NCBI GenBank assembly: GCA_052144935.1 | Contig: JBKQPR010000124.1 | Span: 1-64,000 of the forward strand | Reading direction: 5' to 3' | Source of the DNA: JOPF133 sp052144935 | GTDB taxonomy: Bacteria > Acidobacteriota > Terriglobia > Bryobacterales > Bryobacteraceae | Length of the DNA stretch: 64,000 bases | Part shown: in pieces, positions 1 through 8,702 of the stretch | How the letters are laid out: each line of letters starts with the position of its first letter | Position numbering within the stretch: the first letter of the stretch is position 1 | The notes under the pieces: model-generated | What the model was told of the DNA's origin: nothing | Seen by the model: the letters and a program-made list of their open reading frames with translations, nothing else | Databases searched by the model: none | Made by a program: the position numbers and the translations under genes

Positions 1-50
1 GGAGGAAGCGCGGAGAAAACATTCTCTTTTGCCTTTCTCCGCGCTTCCTC
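1..50. repeat. Palindromic intergenic repeat (GCGGAG family)
   Basis: An inverted repeat with arms at about 1-18 and 33-50 (GGAGGAAGCGCGGAGAAA and its complement), followed by a GCGTCTCCGCGGTGAA tail. Related GCGGAG-rich sequence recurs at 16165-16200 and 60531-60640. It lies upstream of a small membrane protein gene and may continue left of the window. It could fold as a hairpin in RNA; no function is shown. Confidence 0.7.
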
Positions 51-146
51 CGTTCTCTCCGCGTCTCCGCGGTGAATCCCAGGCCTCCCCGGCGACTCGT
101 GACGGACCGCACTGCCCGCTGCGCGGAATTTTGCGACCATGAAGTC

Positions 147-422
147 ATGCCGTGTCTCCTGCTGCTTGTCGTGCTGGCCTTCCCGCGGGTTGTGCTGGTG
201 CTCATGTACTGTCTCTCCACGTATCTGCAGCGCGCCTATCATGATGTGATTGTGCTGCTGCTGGGCTTCCTGTTCCTGCCGATCACTACCATCGTGTATG
301 CCTGGCTGGTCAACTCGCACATGCCGCTGGCGGGGGGCAATCTGCTGATCCTCCTGATTGCCGTGGTGATCGACCTGGGCGGACTGGGCGGCGGAGAGTG
401 GCACCGGCGCAGCCGCTATTGA
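147..422 (+). CDS. Small conserved membrane protein
   Basis: About 91 residues starting at the ATG within MPCLLLLVVLAF; the longer reading from 72 adds a basic leader that does not look like a protein start. Two or three hydrophobic segments are visible: residues 1-18, about 32-52 and 66-84, ending in a short basic tail. The motif FLFLPITTIVYAW in the second helix resembles a small family of uncharacterised bacterial membrane proteins, but I cannot name it. It stands alone, with a palindromic repeat upstream and a secreted epimerase gene 40 bases downstream on the same strand. An inner-membrane location is inferred. Confidence 0.65.
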   Translation: MPCLLLLVVLAFPRVVLVLMYCLSTYLQRAYHDVIVLLLGFLFLPITTIVYAWLVNSHMPLAGGNLLILLIAVVIDLGGLGGGEWHRRSRY

Positions 423-462
423 AGCCGCCCGGCCCGCCCGGCGCCATCGAAAGCCGCCGGGC

Positions 463-1635
463 GTGAAATCGCTTACTATACACTTCATGAGATCTCTCCG
501 CTGGTTCGCCGGCGCCCTATCCGGCGCCGTGGCGCTGGCCTGCCTGGCGCAGGCGGTTCCCAAGAAAGGAAAGGTGGAAGTGAAGAAGACGGCTTTTGGC
601 AAGACGTCCGGCGGAATGCCGGTCGAGCTGTACACGCTCACCAACGTCAATGGCATGACGGTGGGGATTATGACCTATGGCGGCACGGTGGTCTCACTGA
701 CCGTCCCCGACCGCCACGGCAAGTATGCCGACGTGGTGCTGGGCATGGACAGCGTGGCGGGATACCAGAGCCAGACCAACTTCTTCGGCGCGCTCATCGG
801 CCGGTACGGCAACCGCATCGGCCACGCGCAATTCCAACTGGACGGCCAGACTTACAAGTTGCCCAAGAATGACGGCGATAACACTCTGCATGGCGGCCCG
901 CAGGGCTTCGACAAACACGTCTGGAAGGCCCGCCCCGCCGTGGGCGCGGCGATCGAGCTGACCTATGTGAGCCGGGACGGCGAAGCGGGCTTCCCCGGGA
1001 ACCTCACCGCCAGGGTGATCTACACCCTGACGGCCAGGAACGAGCTGAAGATCGATTACACCGCTTCGACCGACAAGGACACCGTGGTGAACCTGACCAA
1101 CCACTCTTACTTCAACCTGGCAGGTGCGGGCGAGGGCGACATCCTGCAGCATCGGTTGACCCTGTACGCCGATCGTTTCACGCCCGTGGATGCGGGCCTG
1201 ATCCCCACCGGCGAGCTGCGCCCGGTGACGGGCACGCCTTTCGATTTCCTGACCGCCACGGCCATCGGCGCGCGCATCGGCCAGAGCGATCAGCAGCTTC
1301 AATATGGCAAGGGTTACGACCACAACTGGGTGCTGAACAAGAGCGGCGGGTCCCCGGATTCGCCGCTGACCAAGGCCGCGGAAGTCTACGAGCCCTCGAG
1401 CGGACGCGTGATGGAAGTGCTGACCACCGAACCGGGCGTGCAATTCTACACCGGCAATTTTCTGGACGGCACGGTACACGGCAAGGGCGGCAAGGGCTAT
1501 CCGTTCCGCGGGGCCTTGTGCCTGGAGACGCAGCATTTTCCGGATTCGCCCAACAAGCCGGACTTCCCCTCCACGGAACTGAAACCGGGCGCCACGTATA
1601 GCAGCACGACGGTGTATCGTTTTTCGGCGCGGTGA
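463..1635 (+). CDS. Secreted aldose 1-epimerase (mutarotase)
   Basis: 390 residues from a GTG start; an ATG at 487 is an equally good start and gives a cleaner signal peptide (MRSLRWFAGALSGAVALAC). The mature part is a full-length galactose mutarotase fold: the NRIGHAQF segment, HGGPQGFDKHVW, the NLTNHSYFNLAG histidine motif, and YDHNWVLN, with a late E-T-Q-H-F-P-D-S-P active-site segment (glutamate base). Aldose epimerases interconvert alpha and beta anomers of hexoses. Export, possibly as a lipoprotein (ALACLAQA resembles a weak lipobox), suggests action on sugars released outside the cytoplasm. A second, different epimerase lies at 32001-33035. Confidence 0.92.
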   Translation: MKSLTIHFMRSLRWFAGALSGAVALACLAQAVPKKGKVEVKKTAFGKTSGGMPVELYTLTNVNGMTVGIMTYGGTVVSLTVPDRHGKYADVVLGMDSVAGYQSQTNFFGALIGRYGNRIGHAQFQLDGQTYKLPKNDGDNTLHGGPQGFDKHVWKARPAVGAAIELTYVSRDGEAGFPGNLTARVIYTLTARNELKIDYTASTDKDTVVNLTNHSYFNLAGAGEGDILQHRLTLYADRFTPVDAGLIPTGELRPVTGTPFDFLTATAIGARIGQSDQQLQYGKGYDHNWVLNKSGGSPDSPLTKAAEVYEPSSGRVMEVLTTEPGVQFYTGNFLDGTVHGKGGKGYPFRGALCLETQHFPDSPNKPDFPSTELKPGATYSSTTVYRFSAR

Positions 1636-1801
1636 AGATGCCAGATCGAACGCCGTTCGCGATTTTGTTTCTTGTCGGGGTGATCGGCTGGTAAACGTGG
1701 TCCGCAATCCGCGATTCGAAACAATCCACACGATGGACCGGTCCAACTGAACGCGTGCGGGATGTTCACGGCCTCCGCGGCGAACAGCACGCTAGCCGAC
1801 T

Positions 1802-2263
1802 CTAGCCGGCCGCCTGCGCGTTTGCCAATCGGCGCGCCCCTGCGAGGCGCAGCATCTCTCGCCGGCGCGCCAGAATAGCCTCCGCGTCCGGGGCGGCCAT
1901 CACCACGGCCTCCATGTGTTTGCAGAATCCTGTTTCGCCTCGCGAGGCGCGCAATTCGGCAAGAAACGGGTGGACCTTGCTGAAGGCGCCGAAAATCTCG
2001 CCGTGGGCGGCCCGGAAGGCGTCGCCGTCAATCGCGCCGGTGGTCACCAGCGAACAGGCCATGTCCCAATATCCGATCACCATGCGGACCGAGGTATTTC
2101 GCGGGCCACCAATCACGGCGACGAATTCGGTGATGCTCTGCGGATTGAATTCGAAGAGAAACCAGTCGCGCGCCTCGCGCAATACGGGATCGCGGCGAAG
2201 CTCAAAGAGCTTCAGGTTCAACTGCGCGCTTTCGAAAGGAGTGGGCATAAGGGATGGGCTCAT
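1802..2263 (-). CDS. Hypothetical protein coupled to the beta-lactamase-fold gene
   Basis: 153 residues. The start is set by the ATG overlapping the stop of the upstream gene (ATGA at 2260-2263), implying translational coupling; an internal ATG at 2248 is the alternative. No signal peptide. Visible features are the FLFEFNPQSITEFVAVIGG core, the VRMVIGYWDMACSLVTTGAID segment, and a basic, alanine-rich C-terminus. It looks like a compact, mostly helical cytosolic protein of unknown function. Its pairing with a secreted hydrolase may only reflect shared transcription. Confidence 0.7.
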   Translation of the reverse strand: MSPSLMPTPFESAQLNLKLFELRRDPVLREARDWFLFEFNPQSITEFVAVIGGPRNTSVRMVIGYWDMACSLVTTGAIDGDAFRAAHGEIFGAFSKVHPFLAELRASRGETGFCKHMEAVVMAAPDAEAILARRREMLRLAGARRLANAQAAG

Positions 2264-3663
2264 TGTACAGCCGGCGCGTCCCCGATGCGCTTGGCGGGCA
2301 GGACGTTCCCTTGCTGCCGGAGCGTCAGCGCGGTGGCCTTGCCCTGCTCGCCGGTGTCGAAGCTGATGGTCAGCTCGGTGACCTTGGCGAAGAAATCGTG
2401 CGGGCCTTCCGCGAAGATCTCGAATTTGCCCTGGCCGGTGGCTTGGGCAAACAGGCTCTGGCCGGCGCGCGTAATGGTCAATATAAAGTTGGGCGCCAGT
2501 TGGTACTGGCCCGTGTAGCGGTCGAGGGTTTTCACGTCCAGCGTGATTTCCTTGTGCTCTTTCGGCGGCTCGATCTTGGCCAGCGGGAATTCCGGGTCCA
2601 GCAGGTGATGGCCGATGTCGTCCACACCGATGGTGGTGGATGTATTGGACAGCGCCACGACTCCCACGCGAGCCTGGAGATCGTAGCCTATGAACGCACG
2701 GTAGCCGCCGGTGCCCCCGTTGTGCCAATAGATCGTTTTGCGGTGCGCGGTGAAGATGTGCCAGGCGTAGGCGATCTCGATATCGGGCATCCCCGTCGGG
2801 CGGCGCACCGACACTTCGGCAGCCATGGCCGGCGCCAGCGCCGTTTTGACCAGGCCCAGGTTGGCCGCGAGAAAGGTGAGCATGTCGTTGGCCGTGGAGC
2901 GCAGCGCGCCCGCGCCCGCAAACGTGGGGAGGTCCCAATTGGGCACCGGCTTCAACGCCGCGTCGTGGCCCACCGCCAGGCGCGCCTTCATCTCCGGCGA
3001 AAGCGTGACGCCGGTATCGTTCATCTGCAGCGGCTTCAAAATGCGCGCCCGCACCATCGCCTCGTAATCCATACCCGCGCGCCGCGAAAGGGCCTGTCCC
3101 AGCAGGCCCACGGCGAGATTCGAGTACTCGTACTTTTCGCCGATGTCGCGCGTGAGATGGTAGCCCGAGAGGAACTGGTAGAGCTGCTCGACGGTGTAAT
3201 CGGCGTAGGGGTTGCCGGGATCCTTGGGGTGGAAATTGTCGGGCATCCGCGGCAGTCCCGAAGTCTGCGTGGAGAGATCCCGCAAGGTGATCTTGCGGCC
3301 CGCGCGCTCGGGGACTTTCACCTCCGCAGGGAGATACTTCGCGACGGGATCGTCGAGTGAGACCTCGCCGCGCCGCACCATGTCCATCAGGATCAGCGAG
3401 GTGAAGACTTTGGTCGTCGAGCCGATCTCGAAGACGGTATCGCCGTTCAGCGGCCGCTTGTCGTCCTTGGCCAGACTGCCGTAGGCTACCGTGCGCCGGC
3501 CCTTGGCATCGACGATCCCCACCACGATTCCGACTCCCTGCTTCTGGGTGTCGATGCGTTCCACGAGCATCTTGCGGATGTCGGAATCCGCCGGAACCTG
3601 CGCGATGGCGAGCGCCAACGGCAGAAGAATCGCAAATGTCAAAAAGGCGAAATAGCGTAGCAT
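2260..3663 (-). CDS. Secreted serine hydrolase, beta-lactamase/PBP4* family
   Basis: 467 residues starting at MLRYFAFL, which begins a clear signal peptide ending near AIAQ (about residue 21). The serine beta-lactamase-fold motifs are present: S82-T-T-K85 nucleophile motif, Y180-S-N182, and H314-N-G-G in place of KTG. A C-terminal domain of about 100 residues (from about 365) resembles the beta-barrel tail (DUF3471-like) of many such hydrolases. These enzymes include D-aminopeptidases, esterases and peptidases; substrate cannot be assigned and antibiotic hydrolysis should not be assumed. The gene overlaps the next by four bases. A palindromic repeat lies just upstream. Confidence 0.88.
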   Translation of the reverse strand: MLRYFAFLTFAILLPLALAIAQVPADSDIRKMLVERIDTQKQGVGIVVGIVDAKGRRTVAYGSLAKDDKRPLNGDTVFEIGSTTKVFTSLILMDMVRRGEVSLDDPVAKYLPAEVKVPERAGRKITLRDLSTQTSGLPRMPDNFHPKDPGNPYADYTVEQLYQFLSGYHLTRDIGEKYEYSNLAVGLLGQALSRRAGMDYEAMVRARILKPLQMNDTGVTLSPEMKARLAVGHDAALKPVPNWDLPTFAGAGALRSTANDMLTFLAANLGLVKTALAPAMAAEVSVRRPTGMPDIEIAYAWHIFTAHRKTIYWHNGGTGGYRAFIGYDLQARVGVVALSNTSTTIGVDDIGHHLLDPEFPLAKIEPPKEHKEITLDVKTLDRYTGQYQLAPNFILTITRAGQSLFAQATGQGKFEIFAEGPHDFFAKVTELTISFDTGEQGKATALTLRQQGNVLPAKRIGDAPAVQ

Positions 3664-3701
3664 TAGGTAGCTCCAGTCAGGCGCCAGAAATCCGAAAAAA
3701 C

Positions 3702-3785
3702 GAATTGGCCACAGATGAACACAGATGAACACAGATAAGACAGAAGAAATCTTTTGTTCTTATCTGTGTTCATCTGTGGCCAATT
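3702..3785. repeat. Long palindrome, CACAGATGAACACAGAT family
   Basis: Outer arms ATTGGCCACAGATGAACA and its complement pair over more than 20 bases; the left arm carries an extra 10-base copy of GAACACAGAT. It sits eight bases past the stop of the cytochrome gene and upstream of the hydrolase gene, both on the minus strand. As RNA it would form a strong hairpin and could act as a terminator or attenuator between the two. Similar repeats are common between genes in environmental bacterial genomes. Confidence 0.85.
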
Positions 3786-3792
3786 TTCTTGG

Positions 3793-4875
3793 TTACTTCG
3801 CCTCTCCCACGGGTTTTCGGAACCGCGCGTCATCGATCGCAACGTTGGCCTTCATCTCGGAGATCTGGATCGTGAAGCGGCCGTTCGGCCGGGAGAGCGT
3901 CCACCGGTACGCGGCCTTGGCGCCACCGGCGTCCTTGTAATCGGCGTAGTCGATCTCGGTCGGCATACGGCCCATCGGCGTGTCGGCGTAGCGCACCATG
4001 CGCAGCAGCAGGCCGGTGGTCTTCTCGAAGTACAGCCGGACGGCGGGATGGCCCGGAGCGTTGCCGTTCAGCGTCTCGCACTCGACGCCGCGGATCTGTT
4101 CGGGCCGCCCGCGCCGTAATTGCGGGTAGATCTCCTTCAGCCGCAGCGCCAGGTAAAACTCCGCGTCGAGACCGGCGGCGGCCGATTCGGCGGCCGTCAT
4201 TTCCCGCGCCGGCCGGCCCGTGGTGCCCAGCCAGCCCGCGGCTCCGTCGAAGGCCGTGAAGCTGTCGCCGTTGCCCATGTGCGAAATCGAGACGCGCATG
4301 TTGGGAGCCTTGGCGAACAACTCGATGGGCGTCTGCTGTCCGCCGGTCACAATGACTCCCTTCATTACCCGGCTGGTCACTTTCCGGAGGGCGTCGGCGC
4401 CGCCCAGAGCGTCCACGAACCTGGCCAGGATCTCATCCACGGTCGCGGTGGCGCCGGCCGGCGAAGCGGCGGCCTCGGTTCGCATGGGCGCATCGGATTC
4501 CAGCACGGCCGGCATGCCGGCCGGATGCGAAAGCCCGTGGTGGCAGGAGTAGCAGGTGATTTGCTGCCGGCCTCCGAAGCTGTTCTTGTTGATCATTGCG
4601 GTCATGGCCATCATCTCGCGGGCGGTCTTCTTGGCCGGCTTGTCGTCCGCGTCCATCTTGCCCTGCACGTGACAGAACGCGCACTCGACGCCCAGAGAGG
4701 ACGCGATGAACTGCATGGCGGGCGTCAACTGGTCGGCGGGTGTGCCTTTGAGCTGGGTGATGTTCTTGTAGACCTGCTCGGCGGTCTTGGCGTCGCCGGT
4801 TTGCGCGCGCACGAACCGCGGCGCCATTGTAATGGCCCCAAGCGCCAACGCTACGGCGAGAATCTGTTTCGGCAT
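3793..4875 (-). CDS. Diheme c-type cytochrome, reaction-centre cytochrome subunit-like
   Basis: 360 residues from MPKQILAV, with a signal peptide ending near VRAQ (residue 25). Two CXXCH haem sites are present, C65-A-F-C-H69 and C108-Y-S-C-H112, each preceded by a helix with methionines (MMAMTAM) that could supply axial ligands. This layout matches half of the tetraheme cytochrome subunit of photosynthetic reaction centres; acidobacterial genomes carry many such diheme relatives without photosystems. Residues from about 155 onward form a second domain without haem motifs, resembling a lipoprotein-carrier-like beta-sheet domain. It is probably a periplasmic electron carrier; the partner is unknown. 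Confidence 0.85.
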   Translation of the reverse strand: MPKQILAVALALGAITMAPRFVRAQTGDAKTAEQVYKNITQLKGTPADQLTPAMQFIASSLGVECAFCHVQGKMDADDKPAKKTAREMMAMTAMINKNSFGGRQQITCYSCHHGLSHPAGMPAVLESDAPMRTEAAASPAGATATVDEILARFVDALGGADALRKVTSRVMKGVIVTGGQQTPIELFAKAPNMRVSISHMGNGDSFTAFDGAAGWLGTTGRPAREMTAAESAAAGLDAEFYLALRLKEIYPQLRRGRPEQIRGVECETLNGNAPGHPAVRLYFEKTTGLLLRMVRYADTPMGRMPTEIDYADYKDAGGAKAAYRWTLSRPNGRFTIQISEMKANVAIDDARFRKPVGEAK

Positions 4876-5124
4876 CCGATTTCCCCTCGATCTTTGGATT
4901 GTACCCGATCGCCGAGCCAGGCCGGTCACAAAGTTCCGAAAAAAACAATTCCGAATCGGCTCAAACGTTTGCGGACCATGGTGTCTGGAACCCCGAGACT
5001 CGCCTGCTACTCTGTAATCGAAAAAAGTGCTGCTCGTTCGCCGGGAGGCAGCCCGTTTCGGCCAATGCGGTCCGGCGCCCGATACCTTGCAGGGGCATGG
5101 AAGCCGGTAACTATTGCCGTCTAA

Positions 5125-5172
5125 GCTTACGCCGCCGAACTGGCGGCGGGGCGCAAAGTCTCCAGAGGATGA
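5125..5172 (+). pseudogene. C-terminal relic of a DUF433 antitoxin
   Basis: The codons from 5125 read AYAAELAAGRKVSRG and then a stop. The AYAAELA segment is the characteristic C-terminal helix of DUF433 antitoxins. The stop overlaps the next ATG (ATGA at 5169-5172), exactly the coupling expected for a DUF433-DUF5615 pair. No upstream part of the domain is recognisable, so the 5' portion appears lost. The identification rests on a short match plus the context of the DUF5615 relic that follows. Confidence 0.6.
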
Positions 5173-5472
5173 ACCTTCTTTGACGAAAGCGTATCGCCGA
5201 AGCTGGTTCTGTTATTGCGCGACCTATTCCCTGAGTCCGAAAGCGCGCTTCGAAACGGGCTTGCTCGTGCCGGCGATCGCAGGATTCCGGACTACGCCGG
5301 CGCTCGCGACTTCATCCTGGTCTCGACAGACAGCCTGGCGCCAAGGTCGTCATTCTCCGTCGCTGCGGCTATCCAACTGATGTTGCGGCCGAGGTGCCGC
5401 GGCGCAATGCGATCCGTACGCCCGGTTGCCCAGCTCCGAGGATCGCTTGATCATTCTCGACAGTAGCTTCTG
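5169..5472 (+). pseudogene. Relic of a DUF5615 (PIN-like) toxin
   Basis: Three pieces in different frames line up with DUF5615 toxins. From about 5175: FFDESVSPKLVLLLRDLFPES, then LARAGDRRIPDYA and FILVSTDS. From about 5345, another frame: KVVILRRCGYPTDVAAEV. Finally SSEDRLIILDS near 5440-5470. A frameshift follows the start codon directly, and the segment that should join STDS to KVVILRR (normally DF plus a loop) is deleted. The acidic PIN-like residues D-E and D are still visible. It cannot make an intact toxin. Confidence 0.75.
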
Positions 5473-5544
5473 GCCGCGAAGGCGTCTGGTACACGGGGAG
5501 CCGCTCCGCCTGGCCCTATCACACCTACCCGTAGAAGTGCCGGC

Positions 5545-8136
5545 CTAAATCTTCCGGCGTTCCTCCGCCGGAGTCCGGTTGGCCGCCACCACTACGATCC
5601 GCTCGCCCTTGCGCGTGCCGAACCGCAGCAGTGTCCCTTGCAGCTTCTCGGCCGCCCGCCCATCGCGATAGAGCGCCGCGCCGCCCGTGAAGGGATTCCG
5701 CAGCGTGCACTCCGCGCCCGCCAGCGATTCCAGCTCGACGAACCCGACGCGTCCCGCCTCAATCGACGCGCTCACCAGGAATGCCCCGCGCGCCAGAAGT
5801 TGGTACTGCGCATTCCACTCCTCCGGCCACGCCGGAAACACGTGAATCACGGGGTCCTCGCCCGGAGCGGGAGGGTTGCTCTGCAACAGCGCAAGCTGCA
5901 GAGCTTCCGACGCCCGGCCCAGGCGCTCGGCGTCCAATGCCTGCGGCCCCTCGCGCAGCATCATGCGGTTCGCCAGCGATCCGCCGTTCTTATAGGCCGT
6001 GGCGCGCTCCGCGGTGCCGCGCACCTGGCTGGGGATCATCACGCGCACGGCGTCGGCGCGCCCCAGCGAGGCCGCCGCAATCGCCTGCTTGGACAGCACC
6101 TGCACCGTCATCCCTGGATTCAACCCGTTCCGCAACGACGCCGCGAACGTCGCCTGGGCGGTTTCGAGCGTCTGGCGGTCGCGCGATTCCACGTTGCACA
6201 GGTCGAAGAACCACATGGGCAGGCTGTTGCCGTCGGGCAGCAGACCGGCCGCCTTGATCGCCGGCTTCAGCCCCCTCACGAACACGCGCGGGCCGGCGTA
6301 ATCGGCGGGCCGCAGCGCCTCCGGGTCGTCGCTGGTGGAGAGAGGCGCCAGGTTGTCGAGGAATTCGCGCCACACCGGCCGCATGTCCGGGTCGGCGTCC
6401 AGGATGGTGGCGGCCCGCAACAACGCGCCGGTGATCCCGCGCATCGCCGAAAGGTCCTCATCGGTGTCCCGCGCGCCGTAGACGCTCTCGTTGCTGTTCA
6501 CCCAATGGATGTGATACTTGCCGTCCGCGCCCTTGGACAGGTTGGGAAAGTTGCGATAGAACTCCGCCGCCGCCTTGAGCATGGGGTAGGCGCGCCGCGC
6601 CAGCCACTCGCGGTCCAGCGTGTATTCGTAGCGCCGCCAGTAGAGGTACGCGATCTTGGCGGTGCTGCCCATGATGTGCGAGACGTTGCCGTATGGCCCG
6701 GACCCGCGCTCCTTGATGACCATCCGCCCGTTGACCCAGCTCTCGCTCTCGATCCAGTTCCAGCGGCTGGAGTGCGGGTGCTTCGTCTGTGCGAACTCCA
6801 TGAACCGCGCCGACCGCTGTTCCCAGGGCTTCTTGAGCAGGTACAGGTCCCGCATCTCCGCGGCGATGTCCTCCGGCAATTTTTCAAGGCCGTCGAAGTA
6901 GCAGGTTTCGGGGATGTACATTCCCTGGCTGCCCCACTGCTGACGCGCCGCCGTCGAGCAAGCGTCGAACATTCCCGAGTACATATCGAACATCGGGTCC
7001 ATCAGGTCCAGGCGGTTCGCGGCAGGCAGCGCTTCGTAATAGCAGCTCAGATTGGCGAACCAGTGCTGCGCTCCCCACGTGCGCAAGTCGCCGCCCGTGT
7101 TCCACAGCATGCCGTTGAATTTCGTTGCAAACTTGCCGCGCGAGCTGGCCGCCATCAGGTAGAGAAAGTAGTGGTAGTGCAGCTCCACCAGTTGGGCCGC
7201 GCCGTCGGCGCTGGTTAAATGCACGAAGCCGCGCGCCCAGAAACGTTGCCACCATTCCCCAGTCTGACGCTCCAGCGCCGCCAAACCGGCCGACTGTGCC
7301 ACCTCCAGTTGGCGAAGCGCCGCCGCGGCTACGTCTTCTTTGGGATCGAAGGTGGCCGCTGAAGCGATCAGGATGGTGAACTCTCCCGGCCCGGATGCCG
7401 CGTCCAGCCCCGCCTCCGTTTCATTCAGGAAGCGCGCCGTGGCCGGCCGCCCCACCACTCCGATGGCCACCGCGGATTTGCAGCAGTATGTGCCTTCGCG
7501 GAAATCCTGCGCCAGAACAATGCGTCCGTCGCTCGCTAAGAGTTGCGACGCGACCGTGTGGTTACGGTTCTGCACGGTGACGATGTGATCGCGCGCGAAC
7601 GTTTCCAACTGGGCGCCGAAATACTTGGTCTCGTAGCGCAGCATACGCAGACGGATGGCGATGGGTTGGCGCGCCGGCCGCCGGTCGTCCACGGCGATGG
7701 CCATGACGTCCTGTTCCGGCCAGGCCAGGACGCGGGCGTTGACGTTCTTGCCTTCGATCTCCAGCATCCCGTCGTATACCGAGAGGCGCTGACGGAAGCC
7801 GGATTCCGGAAACGGCTCCGGGCCCAACGGGCGCCCCGCGCCGCCGAAGTCGATGTCCACATAGCCGCAGCCGCCGCAATAGTCGTTGTGCCGCTCGAAG
7901 AAGCTGTTGGTGGCGCAGTTGTTGGCATAGACGTCGTTACGGTTGATCTGAAATCGCAGCTCGGTGGGAGTGGTCCAGACCAGGCTGCCCATGCGCCCGT
8001 TGCCCACCGGCAGGCCCTCTTCGCTGCGCGCCGCGGGCCTGTCGTAAACCAGGTCGGCGCGGGAGACCAGCTTCCGAAAATCCAGCTCCAGCATGGCGGG
8101 GTGCTCGCCCGGAGCCACCTGGGCCGCCAACGGCAA
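5545..8136 (-). CDS. Exported GH95-like glycoside hydrolase
   Basis: 863 residues as read from a TTG. The N-terminal LPVGNGRMGSLVW and FQINRNDVYANN segments, a central six-hairpin region (residues about 300-640) and a C-terminal beta domain (DPVIHVFPAWPEEWN, then ARGAFLVSASIE) follow the order of family GH95-like proteins, which include alpha-L-fucosidases and related enzymes. The exact sugar is not predictable. The 5' end is odd: directly upstream, in frame, lies a Tat-like SRRAFLAAGAALPLAAQ signal without an ATG, GTG or TTG before the next stop. Either translation starts unusually or a frameshift separates it from an ATG at 8180 (MALSR...). It heads the glycan block but is divergent from the genes at 8703 onward. 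Confidence 0.85.
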   Translation of the reverse strand: MPLAAQVAPGEHPAMLELDFRKLVSRADLVYDRPAARSEEGLPVGNGRMGSLVWTTPTELRFQINRNDVYANNCATNSFFERHNDYCGGCGYVDIDFGGAGRPLGPEPFPESGFRQRLSVYDGMLEIEGKNVNARVLAWPEQDVMAIAVDDRRPARQPIAIRLRMLRYETKYFGAQLETFARDHIVTVQNRNHTVASQLLASDGRIVLAQDFREGTYCCKSAVAIGVVGRPATARFLNETEAGLDAASGPGEFTILIASAATFDPKEDVAAAALRQLEVAQSAGLAALERQTGEWWQRFWARGFVHLTSADGAAQLVELHYHYFLYLMAASSRGKFATKFNGMLWNTGGDLRTWGAQHWFANLSCYYEALPAANRLDLMDPMFDMYSGMFDACSTAARQQWGSQGMYIPETCYFDGLEKLPEDIAAEMRDLYLLKKPWEQRSARFMEFAQTKHPHSSRWNWIESESWVNGRMVIKERGSGPYGNVSHIMGSTAKIAYLYWRRYEYTLDREWLARRAYPMLKAAAEFYRNFPNLSKGADGKYHIHWVNSNESVYGARDTDEDLSAMRGITGALLRAATILDADPDMRPVWREFLDNLAPLSTSDDPEALRPADYAGPRVFVRGLKPAIKAAGLLPDGNSLPMWFFDLCNVESRDRQTLETAQATFAASLRNGLNPGMTVQVLSKQAIAAASLGRADAVRVMIPSQVRGTAERATAYKNGGSLANRMMLREGPQALDAERLGRASEALQLALLQSNPPAPGEDPVIHVFPAWPEEWNAQYQLLARGAFLVSASIEAGRVGFVELESLAGAECTLRNPFTGGAALYRDGRAAEKLQGTLLRFGTRKGERIVVVAANRTPAEERRKI

Positions 8137-8229
8137 GGCTGCGCCGGCCGCCAGAAAAGCCCGCCGCGAGAAAGCGCCATCCGTTCCGTTTATCGTGCCG
8201 CCAGAATATCAAAATTTCAGAACCGCAGC

Positions 8230-8672
8230 CAGACGCGCCGCTTCTTTCGACCGCCCGCGCCCTTCACCAGACGCGCCGCTTCTTCCGGCTCCGGCCGCTC
8301 ACCAGACGCGCCGTCCTTCCGGCCCCGGCCGCTCACCAGACGCGCCGTTCCTCCGGCTCCCGCCGCTCACCAGACGCGCCGTTCTTCCGGCCCCGGCCGC
8401 TCACCAGACGCGCCGTCCTTCCGGCCTCGGCCGCTCACCAGACGCGCCGTCCTTCCGGCTCCGGCCGCTCACCAGACGCGCCGTCCTTCCGGCCCCGGCC
8501 GCTCACCAGACGCGCCGTTCTTCCGGCCCCGGCCCTTCACCAGACGCGCCGTTCTTCCGGCCCCGGCCCTTCACCAGACGCGCCGTCCTTCCGGCCTCGG
8601 CCGCTCACCAGACGCGCCGTCCTTCCGGCCTCGGCCGCTCACCAGACGCGCCGTCCTTCCGGCCCCCTTGTC
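8230..8672. repeat. 34-bp minisatellite, 13 copies
   Basis: Units containing CAGACGCGCCGTCCTTCCGG followed by CCCCGGCCGCTCAC begin at 8230, 8268, 8303 and then every 34 bases to 8643. Copies differ at a few positions (CTC/CCC, CGCTCA/CCTTCA). The array fills the divergent spacer between the GH95-like gene and the Tat-exported gene, so it must lie in or next to both promoter regions. Since 34 is not a multiple of three, the array reads open in several frames without being coding. Confidence 0.95.
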
Positions 8673-8702
8673 CCTCACTTCTCTGCTACAGTCGAGGGAA
8701 AC

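Noticed and set aside
694..1746. Long open frame antisense to the aldose epimerase
   Set aside because: It mirrors a well-supported gene, has no motif, and such antisense frames are common at this GC content.
5638..7218. 526-codon frame antisense to the GH95-like gene
   Set aside because: Arginine-, histidine- and glutamine-rich shadow with no start site or domain; the sense gene has clear family motifs.
8230..8672. CRISPR array
   Set aside because: The 34-base units are contiguous tandem repeats without unique spacers, and no cas genes are present.
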